Below, piece by piece: positions 45,321 to 54,733 of a stretch of 64,000 nt of DNA. Below the pieces are notes generated by a model, which was given only the letters and a program-made list of their open reading frames with translations, was not told the DNA's origin and did not search any database. This DNA comes from Rhodospirillaceae bacterium (GTDB lineage Bacteria; Pseudomonadota; Alphaproteobacteria; SHVP01), in the NCBI GenBank assembly GCA_002722055.1, contig PBKD01000010.1:1-64000 (forward strand), written 5' to 3'. A program made the position numbers and the translations under genes. Within the stretch, counting starts at the first letter, position 1. Each line of letters opens with the position of its first letter.

Positions 45321-45349
45321 TGTAGTGGTGTTATTTCAGCACCACTACA
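45321..45349 (+). other. Intercistronic hairpin between binding protein and livF
   Basis: TGTAGTGGTG (45321-45330) and CACCACTACA (45340-45349) make a perfect 10-bp stem with a 9-base loop. It starts 14 bases after the binding-protein stop. No T-run follows, so it is not a full terminator. Such hairpins after binding-protein genes often protect the upstream mRNA and raise its level relative to downstream genes; that role is inferred here. Confidence 0.7.
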
Positions 45350-45365
45350 GGAAGATTGATTAATT

Positions 45366-46154
45366 TTGCTTAAAGTATCAAATTTAAATGTTTACTATCA
45401 TAGAGTAATACAGGCTCTGAAAGGTGTTTCTTTTGAAATTCCTGATGGCAAAATTATTTCTTTGCTAGGTTCAAATGGTGCAGGTAAATCGACAGCATTA
45501 AATGCGATTTCAAATATACTCAGTTTTCAAAATGGAGAGATAACTGAAGGAAAGATTGAATTTAATGGTAATAGTACTTTTGGTAAATCAGCAGATAAAT
45601 TAGTAAAATCAGGTATGGCTTATGTCAGAGAGGGTAGAAAAATTTTTTCAGATTTAACAGTAAATGAAAATTTAGTAGCAGCTAGCTATGCTTTAGAAAA
45701 ATCAGCTAAAAAAAATGATTATGAACAAGTATATGATTTATTTAAACCACTTTACTCCAGAAGAAAAGAGGTGGCAGGATATTTATCTGGAGGTGAACAG
45801 CAAATGTTAGCTTTTGGAAGGGCCTTGCTTGGTAACCCTAAATTATTATTGATGGATGAGCCTTCATTAGGATTAGCGCCTGTGATGGTTGGAGAAATAT
45901 TCAAGATAATATCAAAAATAAATAAGAACCTTAACACTACTATTTTACTTGTAGAACAAAATGCAAATTTAGCTTTTAAATTTTCCGATTATATATACAT
46001 TATGGAATCTGGAAAAATTGTAATTGAGGGAAAAGTTGATAAATTACGAAAAGACTCTGACGTGCAAGAATTCTATTTAGGTGTTGGTAATGATAGTTAC
46101 AAATCATACAGAGATATAAAACATTATAAACGAAGAAAAAGATGGTTGAGTTAA
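45366..46154 (+). CDS. livF: Branched-chain-type ABC transporter ATPase LivF
   Basis: Second ATPase of the importer, 262 residues. Walker A LLGSNGAGKSTALN near residue 34, YVREGRKIFSDLTVNENL, signature LSGGEQQMLAFGRAL and Walker B LLMDEPSLGLAP are all intact. It uses a TTG start at 45366 with AGGAAG a few bases upstream. The C-terminus carries an unusual basic tail (HYKRRKRW). It lies just after the intercistronic hairpin and 4 bases before the ligase gene. Confidence 0.94.
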   Translation: MLKVSNLNVYYHRVIQALKGVSFEIPDGKIISLLGSNGAGKSTALNAISNILSFQNGEITEGKIEFNGNSTFGKSADKLVKSGMAYVREGRKIFSDLTVNENLVAASYALEKSAKKNDYEQVYDLFKPLYSRRKEVAGYLSGGEQQMLAFGRALLGNPKLLLMDEPSLGLAPVMVGEIFKIISKINKNLNTTILLVEQNANLAFKFSDYIYIMESGKIVIEGKVDKLRKDSDVQEFYLGVGNDSYKSYRDIKHYKRRKRWLS

Positions 46155-46158
46155 TAAA

Positions 46159-47991
46159 TTGAATATAACAAATCAAAGAAAAAAAAATAATGTAAATAGT
46201 ATAGCAGAAATGAAAACACTACCTCGTCTCCTTCAAATCTATGCTAAAACACGACCGAGGGAAGTGGCTATAAGGCAAAAGAGGTTTGGTATTTGGAATG
46301 AGGTAACTTGGGAAGAATATGAGAGAGAAGCTTCAAGATTAGGAAGTGCTTTATTAAACTTAGGCATTAAAAAATTTGATAAGGTAGGGATTCTATCAGA
46401 AAATAGAAAGGAATGGTTAATTGCGGAATTAGGCATGCACCTCGTTGGGGTCATTCCTGTTGGTGTTTACCCCACATCACCTTCCAATGAAATACTTCAT
46501 ATATTGCTCTCTACAGATGTTAATATTGTAATATGTGAAGATCAGGAACAGGTTGATAAGATTCTTGAAATAGAAAATAAATTACCATTATTAAATAAAA
46601 TTATTTATATCGATAATAGAGGCTTAAATTCATACAATAATATAAAGTTACTTTCTTGGTCTCAATTTTTAGAAGGTGGCATAAAAAAACTCAATAATGA
46701 ACCTGAATTAATACTTAATTGTATGAAAAACCATACCCCAGAGGATATAGCATTAATTGTTCCTACTTCAGGTTCTACAGGTCCACCCAAACCAGCAATG
46801 ATATCATTTAAAAATATTTATTTTATTGGTAATGCATCTGAAAAAGTTATCAAAAAAGGAAAAAAAGATAATGTCCTTTCATATTTACCATTATGCCATG
46901 TTGCTGAGCAATTATTTTCTGTATTTAATGCTATGCATAGTGGATATACTGCTAATTTTGGAGAGTCTATAAGAACAATTCAACAAGATCTTAGGGATAT
47001 AGCTCCGACTATATTTTTAGGTGTTCCAAGAATTTGGGAAAAGATGCAGTCAGATATTCTTATTCAATCTAAGAAGAAAAATCTACAAAGTTTTGTTTTA
47101 AGAGAGGCATTAAAAGCATCAAAAAAATTTAATGACCCTTGGAAAAGATCAAATTTAATTTTTTTTATAGAAAAATTTCTCTGGGAAATGATTATTTTTA
47201 GACATGTGCGTAACGGTGTTGGGTTAACCAAATGCAGGATAGCAATTTCAGGTGCTGCTCCAATTTCTCAGGAAACATTGAAATTTTTTAGGGGTTTAGG
47301 AATGCCCTTAATGGAAGGATTTGGTATGACTGAGACCTCAGGCGCTTGTACAATACAATCTTTAGATAAAGCTAGTGAAGGATCTATAGGTTTCCCTTTT
47401 GAAGGTGTTAGCTTAAAAATAGCAGACGATGGGGAGTTATTGATTAAAGGAGATTGTGTTTTTGAAGGGTATTACAATGATCCAAAATCTACACAAGATT
47501 CAATTAGAGATGGATGGTTGTATACTGGAGATATAGCTGAAATCTTCAGTGATGGTTCGGCTAGTATTATTGATCGTAAAAAAGATATTGTAATAACATC
47601 AGCAGGAAAAAATTTATCACCAAGTGTTATTGAAAATACAGTTAAAGTTAGTCCCTATATCAAAGAGTGTATTTTAATAGCAGATCGAAGGCGCTTTCCC
47701 TCTGCTTTAATTCAAATAGATTTTGATGCAGTTGCAAATTGGGCTGAGAGTAACTCAATTCCGTATACTAATTTTAAAAATTTAGTTGAAAGACAGGAGG
47801 TTTTTAGTTTAATTAGTAAAGAGATAGAAAAATATAATAATAGCCTTGCTAACGTTGAGAAAATAAAAAAATTTATTTTATTAAAAAAAGAATTAGATCA
47901 TGATGATGGCGAAGTCACTGCAACAATGAAGGTCCGTAGAAGTAAAATAGAAAGAGCTTTTTCATTAGAAATTAATTCTATGTATTCTTAG
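46159..47991 (+). CDS. Long-chain-type acyl-CoA synthetase
   Basis: ANL-superfamily ligase of 610 residues that activates a carboxylic acid to its CoA thioester. Motifs: VPTSGSTGPPKPAMISF near residue 200, YLPLCHVAEQLFS, ISGAAPISQETL, FGMTETSGACT and GWLYTGDIAEI. The C-terminal domain has DRKKDIVITSAGKNLSPS. This pattern matches FadD/FAA-type ligases often encoded at the end of liv operons. The start is a TTG at 46159, four bases after livF; an ATG at codon 18 (46210) is an alternative without a better SD. It likely activates the compound imported by the transporter. Confidence 0.88.
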   Translation: MNITNQRKKNNVNSIAEMKTLPRLLQIYAKTRPREVAIRQKRFGIWNEVTWEEYEREASRLGSALLNLGIKKFDKVGILSENRKEWLIAELGMHLVGVIPVGVYPTSPSNEILHILLSTDVNIVICEDQEQVDKILEIENKLPLLNKIIYIDNRGLNSYNNIKLLSWSQFLEGGIKKLNNEPELILNCMKNHTPEDIALIVPTSGSTGPPKPAMISFKNIYFIGNASEKVIKKGKKDNVLSYLPLCHVAEQLFSVFNAMHSGYTANFGESIRTIQQDLRDIAPTIFLGVPRIWEKMQSDILIQSKKKNLQSFVLREALKASKKFNDPWKRSNLIFFIEKFLWEMIIFRHVRNGVGLTKCRIAISGAAPISQETLKFFRGLGMPLMEGFGMTETSGACTIQSLDKASEGSIGFPFEGVSLKIADDGELLIKGDCVFEGYYNDPKSTQDSIRDGWLYTGDIAEIFSDGSASIIDRKKDIVITSAGKNLSPSVIENTVKVSPYIKECILIADRRRFPSALIQIDFDAVANWAESNSIPYTNFKNLVERQEVFSLISKEIEKYNNSLANVEKIKKFILLKKELDHDDGEVTATMKVRRSKIERAFSLEINSMYS

Positions 47992-47999
47992 AGGAAAAA

Positions 48000-49598
48000 T
48001 TATCTTATACCTAGAGATCCAGGGTTTACAAGATTGTTTGGGTCAAGAATTTTTTTTATTGATATTAATAAGTTCCACGATGTTTCTGATCTATTTTCTC
48101 TAAACTTATACATTTTACCAATCTGAAGGTGAGCGCCTCCGTTGTTCATGAATATAATCGACATATCTTCCCTTATTTTATTCATTGCATTTCTAGCTTC
48201 AAGGTTTTCAGGAAAAATACTAAGTTTTTTATAATGTGATTTTTCTATATACCTTTTATGAATTTGGTAATGAGAGTCTTCCCAGAAAAAAGTTGGTTCT
48301 AATAATACTGCAGATGTCCCAATAGTTGATGTAAGGTAACCATATTGAATTTTATTTTTTTTAATTATTTTCTTATTAGTTTCAAAATAATTATTAATCT
48401 CTCTTAGTATCTTTTTTATTTTTGAATGGGGTAAAATAACATGGATTGGCACCCATCTCTCTCCTTTTGGTCCTAGAAGTCTGTTTAATGGCAGAAATGG
48501 ATTAGCTCTTACTAGTTTAGGTAAACTATTAGTAATCTCTTTTCCATTGTTTAATTCAGCAATCTCTTTAACCCTTTTTAAAGAATTTTCGACTTCAATA
48601 TTATCTTTACCTTCAATTGTAATATGCATAGCATACCCGACTCCTTCCATGAAGCGTCTTCCTGCTGATGCAACTTTAATTACTTCTTTTGCGCTTGATA
48701 GTATATTTTTTTGTGATTTTGATAGATCTCCTAAGGATTTTAAATCTTTTTTTAGTCCCTCAAATTTCATTCTTAAACTCATTAAATAAGGGTCAAATCC
48801 ATAGCACTCCTGAGCTAGTTGTTGCCTTGTAATTTCACTCATTGCTTCAAACATTTCATCTTCATTTGAGAAATCAAATGAAGAAAATCTTTGTTCTTCA
48901 GGGTAAATAATAAGTTTAAGAGCAGCTTTTACTTTGAACCCAAGAGCACCAGTATCTCCTAAAAATAAACCTGTTAAATCCGGACCATATGTTCTAAAAA
49001 ATGGTGAAGGTTCTTGTTTATTTGAATTAGATCCAGTTTTAAGAATTGTTCCGTCCTGTAAAGCTATATCAAGAGATAGAACGGACTCTGCGGCTGAGCC
49101 ATACAAACTGGATCCATAGAAAACACTATTTTGAGATAATGCACCACCAACTGTTGCATGCATTCCAGAGAATGGGCCAAAGTATGGAGTTCTTAGTCCT
49201 TCCTTTTTTAATTCATCGTAAAGTTTTTTCCAAGTAACTCCACACTCTACTGTGACATACATATCTTTTTTATTAATTTCAATTATCTTATCAAGTTTTC
49301 TTAAGTCAATAATCACCGATCCTTCTATAGAAGGGGTATAACCACCAGTGTATGACATTCCTCCTCCTCGAGGTATTACTGGTATGTCAAAAGATGTTAT
49401 TAATTTAATTACTGATGCAACTTGTTCAGGTGACCTAGGTGTAACTACCAAAGAAGCACTTATAGAGCTTTTATAAAATATATCTGATGAATAAAATTCT
49501 AATTCATCTTGATTTTCTATAATATCATCTTCATTTACGATATTATTTAATTCAGACATCAAAGATTTTTTGTTATCGTCAGTATTTTGGTGCTTCAA
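48000..49598 (-). CDS. FAD-linked oxidase (PCMH / 4-cresol dehydrogenase type)
   Basis: Flavoprotein of 532 residues with an N-terminal PCMH FAD domain: VVTPRSPEQVASVIKL, IPRGGGMSYTGGYTP near residue 77, and GATVGGAL-like HATVGGALSQNS near residue 148. The C-terminal FAD-oxidase domain ends IKKILDPNNLVNPGSLGI, as in D-lactate and glycolate-oxidase-like and vanillyl-alcohol-oxidase-like enzymes. It oxidises an alcohol or hydroxyacid; the substrate is unknown. It is the last gene of a five-gene leftward operon, 9 bases after a methyltransferase gene, and converges on the acyl-CoA ligase. Confidence 0.82.
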   Translation of the reverse strand: MKHQNTDDNKKSLMSELNNIVNEDDIIENQDELEFYSSDIFYKSSISASLVVTPRSPEQVASVIKLITSFDIPVIPRGGGMSYTGGYTPSIEGSVIIDLRKLDKIIEINKKDMYVTVECGVTWKKLYDELKKEGLRTPYFGPFSGMHATVGGALSQNSVFYGSSLYGSAAESVLSLDIALQDGTILKTGSNSNKQEPSPFFRTYGPDLTGLFLGDTGALGFKVKAALKLIIYPEEQRFSSFDFSNEDEMFEAMSEITRQQLAQECYGFDPYLMSLRMKFEGLKKDLKSLGDLSKSQKNILSSAKEVIKVASAGRRFMEGVGYAMHITIEGKDNIEVENSLKRVKEIAELNNGKEITNSLPKLVRANPFLPLNRLLGPKGERWVPIHVILPHSKIKKILREINNYFETNKKIIKKNKIQYGYLTSTIGTSAVLLEPTFFWEDSHYQIHKRYIEKSHYKKLSIFPENLEARNAMNKIREDMSIIFMNNGGAHLQIGKMYKFRENRSETSWNLLISIKKILDPNNLVNPGSLGIR

Positions 49599-49607
49599 CT
49601 TAAACTC

Positions 49608-50714
49608 CTAAGTCTCTTTAATAGCAGTAAACAAATTCCATCTTCCATTGTAGTACTTATTTTTACTATGACTATCAACTTTTGTTAATAGAATATTTTT
49701 TTTCTTAAATCCATATTTTTGAGCTAATTTATACTTATCGATTTGATCATGCGACGTTTTGAATGGTTCTGCATTATAATGGGTCTCCCAGTCCAAGTTA
49801 AGTCTATTTACAATACTCTTTTCAGTCCCCCAGTCTGTCTCAACATGAACCATTAGCCCTTTATTTTTTAATAACCTCATACATTCACTGATTATATTAT
49901 TTAATGCAGTTAAAGAGGTTTCATGTGTAAGTAAATGAGATACTATTAGATCAAAGGATTCATTTTCAAAATTGGTTTTCTCTGCATTTTGTTGAAAAAA
50001 ATTTATATTTGTCTTTATTAAGTTTGATCTTATATATGCATACCTTAGTAATGGCGCAGAAACATCTATTGCATAAACTTTTGCTTTGCTAAAATTAATT
50101 TTATAAGGAATTGAATTATTTCCTACACCACAGCCCATATCTAATATTTTTTTTGGTTTAAATGAAGGAAATGTAGTTTTTATCCAACTACTAGTGCAGT
50201 TGCCCATATCATCATTATAGTTCCCAAGAGAGTTTTTACTATAATGGTAAAGAGAAGTATCGTACATAGTTCCAACAGAAAAATCATTTTTTGAAATTTC
50301 ATTTGTATATCCCCCAGGCATGCAATGAATATCTACAGAAGTGATATATCTTGGTAGGGGAATTTTTTCTGACAATTTAATATTACCAAATCTCAAATAT
50401 CTATTATTTATATTAAATGAAAATCTATTTATTTGTCTAAATATAGTTTCTCCTAAATTGTCAAATAGTAATTCCTGATTAATTCTTTTTAAGCTACTCC
50501 AAAATTTGTATCCGACTTTTTTGAGTAATTGTTTTCTTAATTTATAAAGATCATTTTTTTTACTAATTTTATTAGGTAGCATATTTAGTTTCGAAGAGTA
50601 AATTCTAGAGTAAATATCCTTTTCAATATGGATTGAAAAATGCTTGATAAATAGACCTCTAGAAATTTCATCGTGGGAAAAATCAGGTAAAATAGAATGA
50701 TGAACTTTTTTCAT
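49608..50714 (-). CDS. SAM-dependent methyltransferase with extra N-terminal domain
   Basis: A 368-residue protein. The first about 180 residues are a helical extension that I do not recognise. The C-terminal half is a class I methyltransferase with motif I ILDMGCGVGNNSIPY near residue 195, AIDVSAPLLRYA and FDLIVSHLLTHET. The HLLTHE stretch after motif IV is unusual. It sits in an operon with a FAD oxidase downstream and an EthD-like small protein upstream, which suggests small-molecule metabolism rather than RNA methylation. The substrate is unknown. Confidence 0.72.
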   Translation of the reverse strand: MKKVHHSILPDFSHDEISRGLFIKHFSIHIEKDIYSRIYSSKLNMLPNKISKKNDLYKLRKQLLKKVGYKFWSSLKRINQELLFDNLGETIFRQINRFSFNINNRYLRFGNIKLSEKIPLPRYITSVDIHCMPGGYTNEISKNDFSVGTMYDTSLYHYSKNSLGNYNDDMGNCTSSWIKTTFPSFKPKKILDMGCGVGNNSIPYKINFSKAKVYAIDVSAPLLRYAYIRSNLIKTNINFFQQNAEKTNFENESFDLIVSHLLTHETSLTALNNIISECMRLLKNKGLMVHVETDWGTEKSIVNRLNLDWETHYNAEPFKTSHDQIDKYKLAQKYGFKKKNILLTKVDSHSKNKYYNGRWNLFTAIKET

Positions 50715-50740
50715 ACAATTTCTCGAAATAAAATTTTATT

Positions 50741-51421
50741 TTATCTATTATTTCCATATATTAATCTATATGAATTAGTGCTAATTTTTTTACCTAAATT
50801 ATCCTCAATAATTTTTTTATTAAAAATACGATCAAAGGAATTTTTCAATTTTAAATCATCTTGTCCTTCAATAATAACCAACCATTCATCTTTAATATTG
50901 AGATTAGGGTTGCCTCCAATATTCTCAGCTTTTTTACCTGTAGATGTTGATACTTTTGAGTCATTTTCAATTAAGCATAGTCCATTAATAAATTTCAATT
51001 TAATAATTTGATCAAATTCGGTTCGAAAAATTTTTCTCAAATTATCTCTATTTTCTCTCATTTCTAGTGGCAAAAATCTAAAAACAATTATGTTCCCGCC
51101 ATAACCTCTCATTTTATCTATAGTAACCTTACCTGTTAATCTATCTAGCATGGTTAACTTTGGAATTATTTCTTTAGACCATTTTGTCTGATTTGAAACT
51201 TTGCTCATATAATTATTCGAACTAAGAATATCAAAACTAGTGGTTTCATATGTTGCAAAAAATTTTGGTCCATTATCCAGACATTCATATAATCTAGACC
51301 TAAAAAAACCCTCTGTATTTATTGCTCTCTCATCTATATGCTCGTTTACAAACCAAGATTTAAGTTCATCTTCATTTTCTTTATTTATTTCTGTAAACGA
51401 TACAAGCATACCCTTATACAT
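50741..51421 (-). CDS. EthD-like / dimeric alpha-beta barrel protein
   Basis: A 226-residue protein with what looks like two ferredoxin-like repeats. The first repeat contains ELKSWFVNEHIDERAINTEGFFRSRLYE, cut short here as WFVNEHIDER, and FFATYETTSFDIL, a pattern typical of dimeric alpha-beta barrel (EthD/Dabb-like) proteins. The second repeat is GNIIVFRFLP onward. Such proteins bind small organic molecules and often occur beside oxidoreductases in catabolic operons. No catalytic residue can be assigned. It lies 26 bases before the methyltransferase gene. Confidence 0.6.
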   Translation of the reverse strand: MYKGMLVSFTEINKENEDELKSWFVNEHIDERAINTEGFFRSRLYECLDNGPKFFATYETTSFDILSSNNYMSKVSNQTKWSKEIIPKLTMLDRLTGKVTIDKMRGYGGNIIVFRFLPLEMRENRDNLRKIFRTEFDQIIKLKFINGLCLIENDSKVSTSTGKKAENIGGNPNLNIKDEWLVIIEGQDDLKLKNSFDRIFNKKIIEDNLGKKISTNSYRLIYGNNR

Positions 51422-51432
51422 ATTCTATTTCC

Positions 51433-52425
51433 TTAATTCTTTATCATATATGATTTATGATTTTCTTTACTAATATTACCACCAGATGCAATAATAACTA
51501 TATTTTTATATTTATTATTAAATTGTTTTTTTAACAAAACTGCAAGTCCAACAGCTCCTCCAGGCTCTAAAATTAAATTAAAATAGTGGTAACCTATTTG
51601 CATGGCTTTAATAACTTGGTCCTCAGAAACTGTAATACCGTAACTTAAAAGTTCTTTGTTTATACTAAAAGTAATTTTACCAGGTTTTGGAACAAGTAAA
51701 GCATCACATATAGATTGTTTTATTAATTTGTTATTTGACAATATTTTGCCAGCTAAAAGGGATCTCGTTGTATCATCAAAATTCATTGGTTCGACCGGAT
51801 GAATTTTTGCATCTGGAAAACTCTTTTTAACTGCAAGAGCAATTCCCGCTGCAAGTCCTCCTCCAGAGCAAGGAACTAAAACTGCATCTAGATTTAACTT
51901 TTTTTCTATAAATTCTTTGCATATTTCTATTCCTATTGTTCCTTGTCCAGCAATGATATCTCTATCATCAAATGGTTTAATTAAATTCGCATTATTATTC
52001 TTTGCATAATCTATCGCTCTTTTTTCCATGCTAGATCTTGTTCCTTTATGCAGAAGTACTTTTCCGTTGTACTTTCTGGTATTTAAAATTTTATATTTTG
52101 GAGCAGAATCAGGCATAAAGATTGTTGAGTTTAAATTAAATTTATTAGCTATAGCAGCCACTGCTTTTCCATGATTTCCAGATGAGAAACATACAAGATT
52201 AGATATATTTTTCTTACTTACTAGTTTCGAGATATTGTTAAGAGCTCCTCTATATTTAAAAGAACCAGTTTTTTGATTACACTCCGGCTTTACAAATATT
52301 CTTATTCCAAACTTATCATTTATTTCGTTCACTTCTAAAAGTTTAGTTTCATTAATTTTTTTTTCAATTCTTGTAAAAGCCTCATTTAAATTAATACCAA
52401 ATTTATTCATTGATTTGACTATCAT
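51433..52425 (-). CDS. Threonine/serine ammonia-lyase-like PLP enzyme
   Basis: Fold-type II PLP enzyme of 330 residues. The PLP lysine lies in KTGSFKYRGALNN near residue 60. SSGNHGKAVA binds the substrate carboxylate, VPCSGGGLAAGIA holds the PLP phosphate, and EPGGAVGLAVL is near the C-terminus. It has no ACT domain, unlike biosynthetic IlvA, so it is probably a catabolic serine/threonine or hydroxyaspartate dehydratase, or a racemase. It overlaps the upstream hydrolase gene by 23 bases and is part of the five-gene operon. Confidence 0.82.
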   Translation of the reverse strand: MIVKSMNKFGINLNEAFTRIEKKINETKLLEVNEINDKFGIRIFVKPECNQKTGSFKYRGALNNISKLVSKKNISNLVCFSSGNHGKAVAAIANKFNLNSTIFMPDSAPKYKILNTRKYNGKVLLHKGTRSSMEKRAIDYAKNNNANLIKPFDDRDIIAGQGTIGIEICKEFIEKKLNLDAVLVPCSGGGLAAGIALAVKKSFPDAKIHPVEPMNFDDTTRSLLAGKILSNNKLIKQSICDALLVPKPGKITFSINKELLSYGITVSEDQVIKAMQIGYHYFNLILEPGGAVGLAVLLKKQFNNKYKNIVIIASGGNISKENHKSYMIKN

Positions 52426-53278
52426 TTACAAATTTAAAAAATTTTTTTAGTTCTTCAATTACTTCTGGCTCATCTAATTGAGGGTTATGGCCACAGTTTT
52501 TAACTATTAATTGAATTAAATCTTTTTTTTCTAATTTCATTTTATTGAAAGTATCTTCCATCAGAATATCTGAAAACTCACCTCTTAGACATATTGTAGG
52601 GATTTTATTAATACAAGAATACAGTTCCCATAAGTTATTTGATTGGGATGTTTTTACTGCTCCAGTTATTATGCGTATGTCGTAATCACTTACAATTAAA
52701 TTATTTTCTTCTTTAAATGTATTTTTTGTCTGCTCAAGCCATTGTTCGGATGAGAAATTTGGGTGATATGAATTATATTTCTTCTCATAAAAATTTTTTG
52801 CATCATTCCAATTATTAAATTCAAGCCTATTTTTTAAGTTTTTATGGATATTCATTACCCCGTTGACTGGTAGGTCGGGCCCAATATCATTTAAAATTAT
52901 TCCTGAAACTGACGAAGGTCTAATTAAAGCAACCTGCATTGCCATTAAACCGCCTAATGATGTTCCTAAATAAATTCCTTTATGAATATTCAGTGATGAA
53001 GTTATAGAAAAAATATCAGTCATATATACATCAGGTTTCCAATAATTTTTCAAATTTTTGTCATACTCAGATTTTCCTCTTCCTCTCATATCTATACTTA
53101 TAACTCTACTAGAATTTGAAAATAATTGAGCAAAATTATGGAAATCTTTACAATTTCTGGTTAATCCAGGTAGACATATAATTGGTATATTATCGAAATT
53201 ATATTGATTATAATCTCTAAAAAAGATTCTTAGTCCATCTTGAGTTCTAATATATTTTTCCTGATACATAACTTTCAT
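52403..53278 (-). CDS. Alpha/beta hydrolase
   Basis: A 291-residue alpha/beta-hydrolase-fold protein. The oxyanion region is PIICLPGLTRNCKDF, DMRGRGKSEYD follows, the nucleophile Ser is in GTSLGGLMAMQVA near residue 105, and the catalytic His is probably in KNCGHNPQLDEPE near residue 270. ILNDIGPDLP matches a subgroup common in alphaproteobacteria. It is the first gene of the leftward five-gene operon. An esterase or lactonase role is likely; the substrate is unknown. Confidence 0.82.
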   Translation of the reverse strand: MKVMYQEKYIRTQDGLRIFFRDYNQYNFDNIPIICLPGLTRNCKDFHNFAQLFSNSSRVISIDMRGRGKSEYDKNLKNYWKPDVYMTDIFSITSSLNIHKGIYLGTSLGGLMAMQVALIRPSSVSGIILNDIGPDLPVNGVMNIHKNLKNRLEFNNWNDAKNFYEKKYNSYHPNFSSEQWLEQTKNTFKEENNLIVSDYDIRIITGAVKTSQSNNLWELYSCINKIPTICLRGEFSDILMEDTFNKMKLEKKDLIQLIVKNCGHNPQLDEPEVIEELKKFFKFVNDSQINE

Positions 53279-53378
53279 AACAATTTTGTATTATATAAAG
53301 AAATATTGTTGATACAAATTATTACAAACATTACAATACACAATATATTAGTGATATGTGACATATTTGAGGTTCCAA

Positions 53379-54251
53379 ATGCTAAAAGGCTCAATTGTAG
53401 CACTTGCTACTCCATTTTTAAACGGTGCCGTTGATGAGAAGGCTTTTCAAGAATTAGTTGAATGGCAAATAGATCAGGGTACAAATGGTTTGTTGCCTGT
53501 TGGTACTACTGGAGAATCACCTACTTTATCTCATGACGAACATAAGAGAGTAGTAGAAATGTGTATTGAAGTCTCATCTAGTAAGGTTCCAGTGTTAGCA
53601 GGTGCAGGATCTAATTCAACAGATGAAGCAGTAGCTTTAGCTAAACATGCAAAGCTTGCTGGTGCAGATGCTGTTCTAGTAGTAACTCCTTACTACAATA
53701 AACCAACACAAGGTGGTTTATTTGCTCATTTTAAAGCCATTCATGATGAAGTTGATATTCCAATTATTGTGTATAATATTCCTGGTAGAAGTGTTGTTGA
53801 TATTAACCAAAGTACCCTAGCTAAATTGGCAGAATTACCAAATATAATTGGAATTAAAGATGCTACATCAAATATATCAAGAGTTTCATCTACAAGATTA
53901 ATATTGGGTTCTGCTTTTTGTCAATTATCTGGGGAAGATGCTACTGCATTAGCTTTTATGGCACATGGAGGTCATGGTTGTATATCAGTTACAGCTAATG
54001 TTGCGCCCAGGATCTGTGCTGATTTTTATGATGCGTGGTTTAGTAATGATCCAGTTACAGCTTTGTCTATAACAGATAAACTTATGCCTCTTCATATAGC
54101 TCTTTTTTTGGAAACAAGTCCTACTCCCGTAAAATTTGCATTGAGCCTATTAGGTAAATGTTCTTCAGAGGTTAGACTTCCACTTGTTTCTTTAAATGAA
54201 ACTACAGAGAAAAAAATTGAAGCAGCTATGAAAAGTGCTGGTTTAATATAG
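53379..54251 (+). CDS. dapA: 4-hydroxy-tetrahydrodipicolinate synthase
   Basis: Condenses pyruvate and aspartate semialdehyde in lysine and peptidoglycan-precursor synthesis. Motifs: [10 protein letters not shown] at the start, [27 protein letters not shown] with the catalytic Tyr, VYNIPGRS, and GIKDATSN with the Schiff-base Lys near residue 160. The start is the ATG at 53379, because GAGG lies at the right distance upstream; a GTG at 53358 would add seven unconserved residues. It leads directly into smpB and is divergent from the alpha/beta-hydrolase operon. Confidence 0.97.
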   Translation: MLKGSIVALATPFLNGAVDEKAFQELVEWQIDQGTNGLLPVGTTGESPTLSHDEHKRVVEMCIEVSSSKVPVLAGAGSNSTDEAVALAKHAKLAGADAVLVVTPYYNKPTQGGLFAHFKAIHDEVDIPIIVYNIPGRSVVDINQSTLAKLAELPNIIGIKDATSNISRVSSTRLILGSAFCQLSGEDATALAFMAHGGHGCISVTANVAPRICADFYDAWFSNDPVTALSITDKLMPLHIALFLETSPTPVKFALSLLGKCSSEVRLPLVSLNETTEKKIEAAMKSAGLI

Positions 54252-54256
54252 AGTCC

Positions 54257-54733
54257 ATGGCTAATGCAAAAGAAAAGCAAAATAAATTTGTTTCAATAAA
54301 CAGAAAAGCCAGAAACAGTTACCATATAAGCGATACTTATGAGGCAGGTATTATTTTACTTGGTTCAGAAGTCAAATCATTAAGACTTGGCCAAGGTAAC
54401 CTTGTTGACTCATATGCTTATGATGACAATGGAGAAATATGGTTAAGAAATTTTCATATTTCAGATTATCAACCAGCAACATTATTTAAACATGAGCCTA
54501 TGAGGCCAAGGAAGTTATTATTAAAAAAAAAAGAAATAGGTAAAATACTTGGATCAATAAGAAAACAAGGTATGACTATTGTACCTTTAAGTGTTTATTT
54601 TAATAATCGTGGGATAGCAAAGTTACAAATAGGAATTGCAAGAGGAAAGAAAACTTATGATAAGAGGCAGGATATTAAAACTAAGGACTGGCAAAGAAGT
54701 AAAGCTAGAATATTAAGGTCAAAGAACAAATGA
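54257..54733 (+). CDS. smpB: SsrA-binding protein
   Basis: Partner of tmRNA in ribosome rescue. The OB-fold protein begins after a short basic tail with NRKARNSYHI, then EAGIILLGSEVKSLRLGQ and SYAYDDNGEIWL, and ends with the basic tail KKTYDKRQDIKTKDWQRSKAR. Its 158 residues are normal. It is 5 bases after dapA and tail-to-tail with the glycosylase gene, with no gap. The tmRNA itself is not seen in this window. Confidence 0.97.
   Translation: MANAKEKQNKFVSINRKARNSYHISDTYEAGIILLGSEVKSLRLGQGNLVDSYAYDDNGEIWLRNFHISDYQPATLFKHEPMRPRKLLLKKKEIGKILGSIRKQGMTIVPLSVYFNNRGIAKLQIGIARGKKTYDKRQDIKTKDWQRSKARILRSKNK

Noticed and set aside
45321..45349. Rho-independent terminator after the binding protein
   Set aside because: The stem is perfect but no T-run follows and livF begins 17 bases later with a good SD, so an intercistronic hairpin is more likely.
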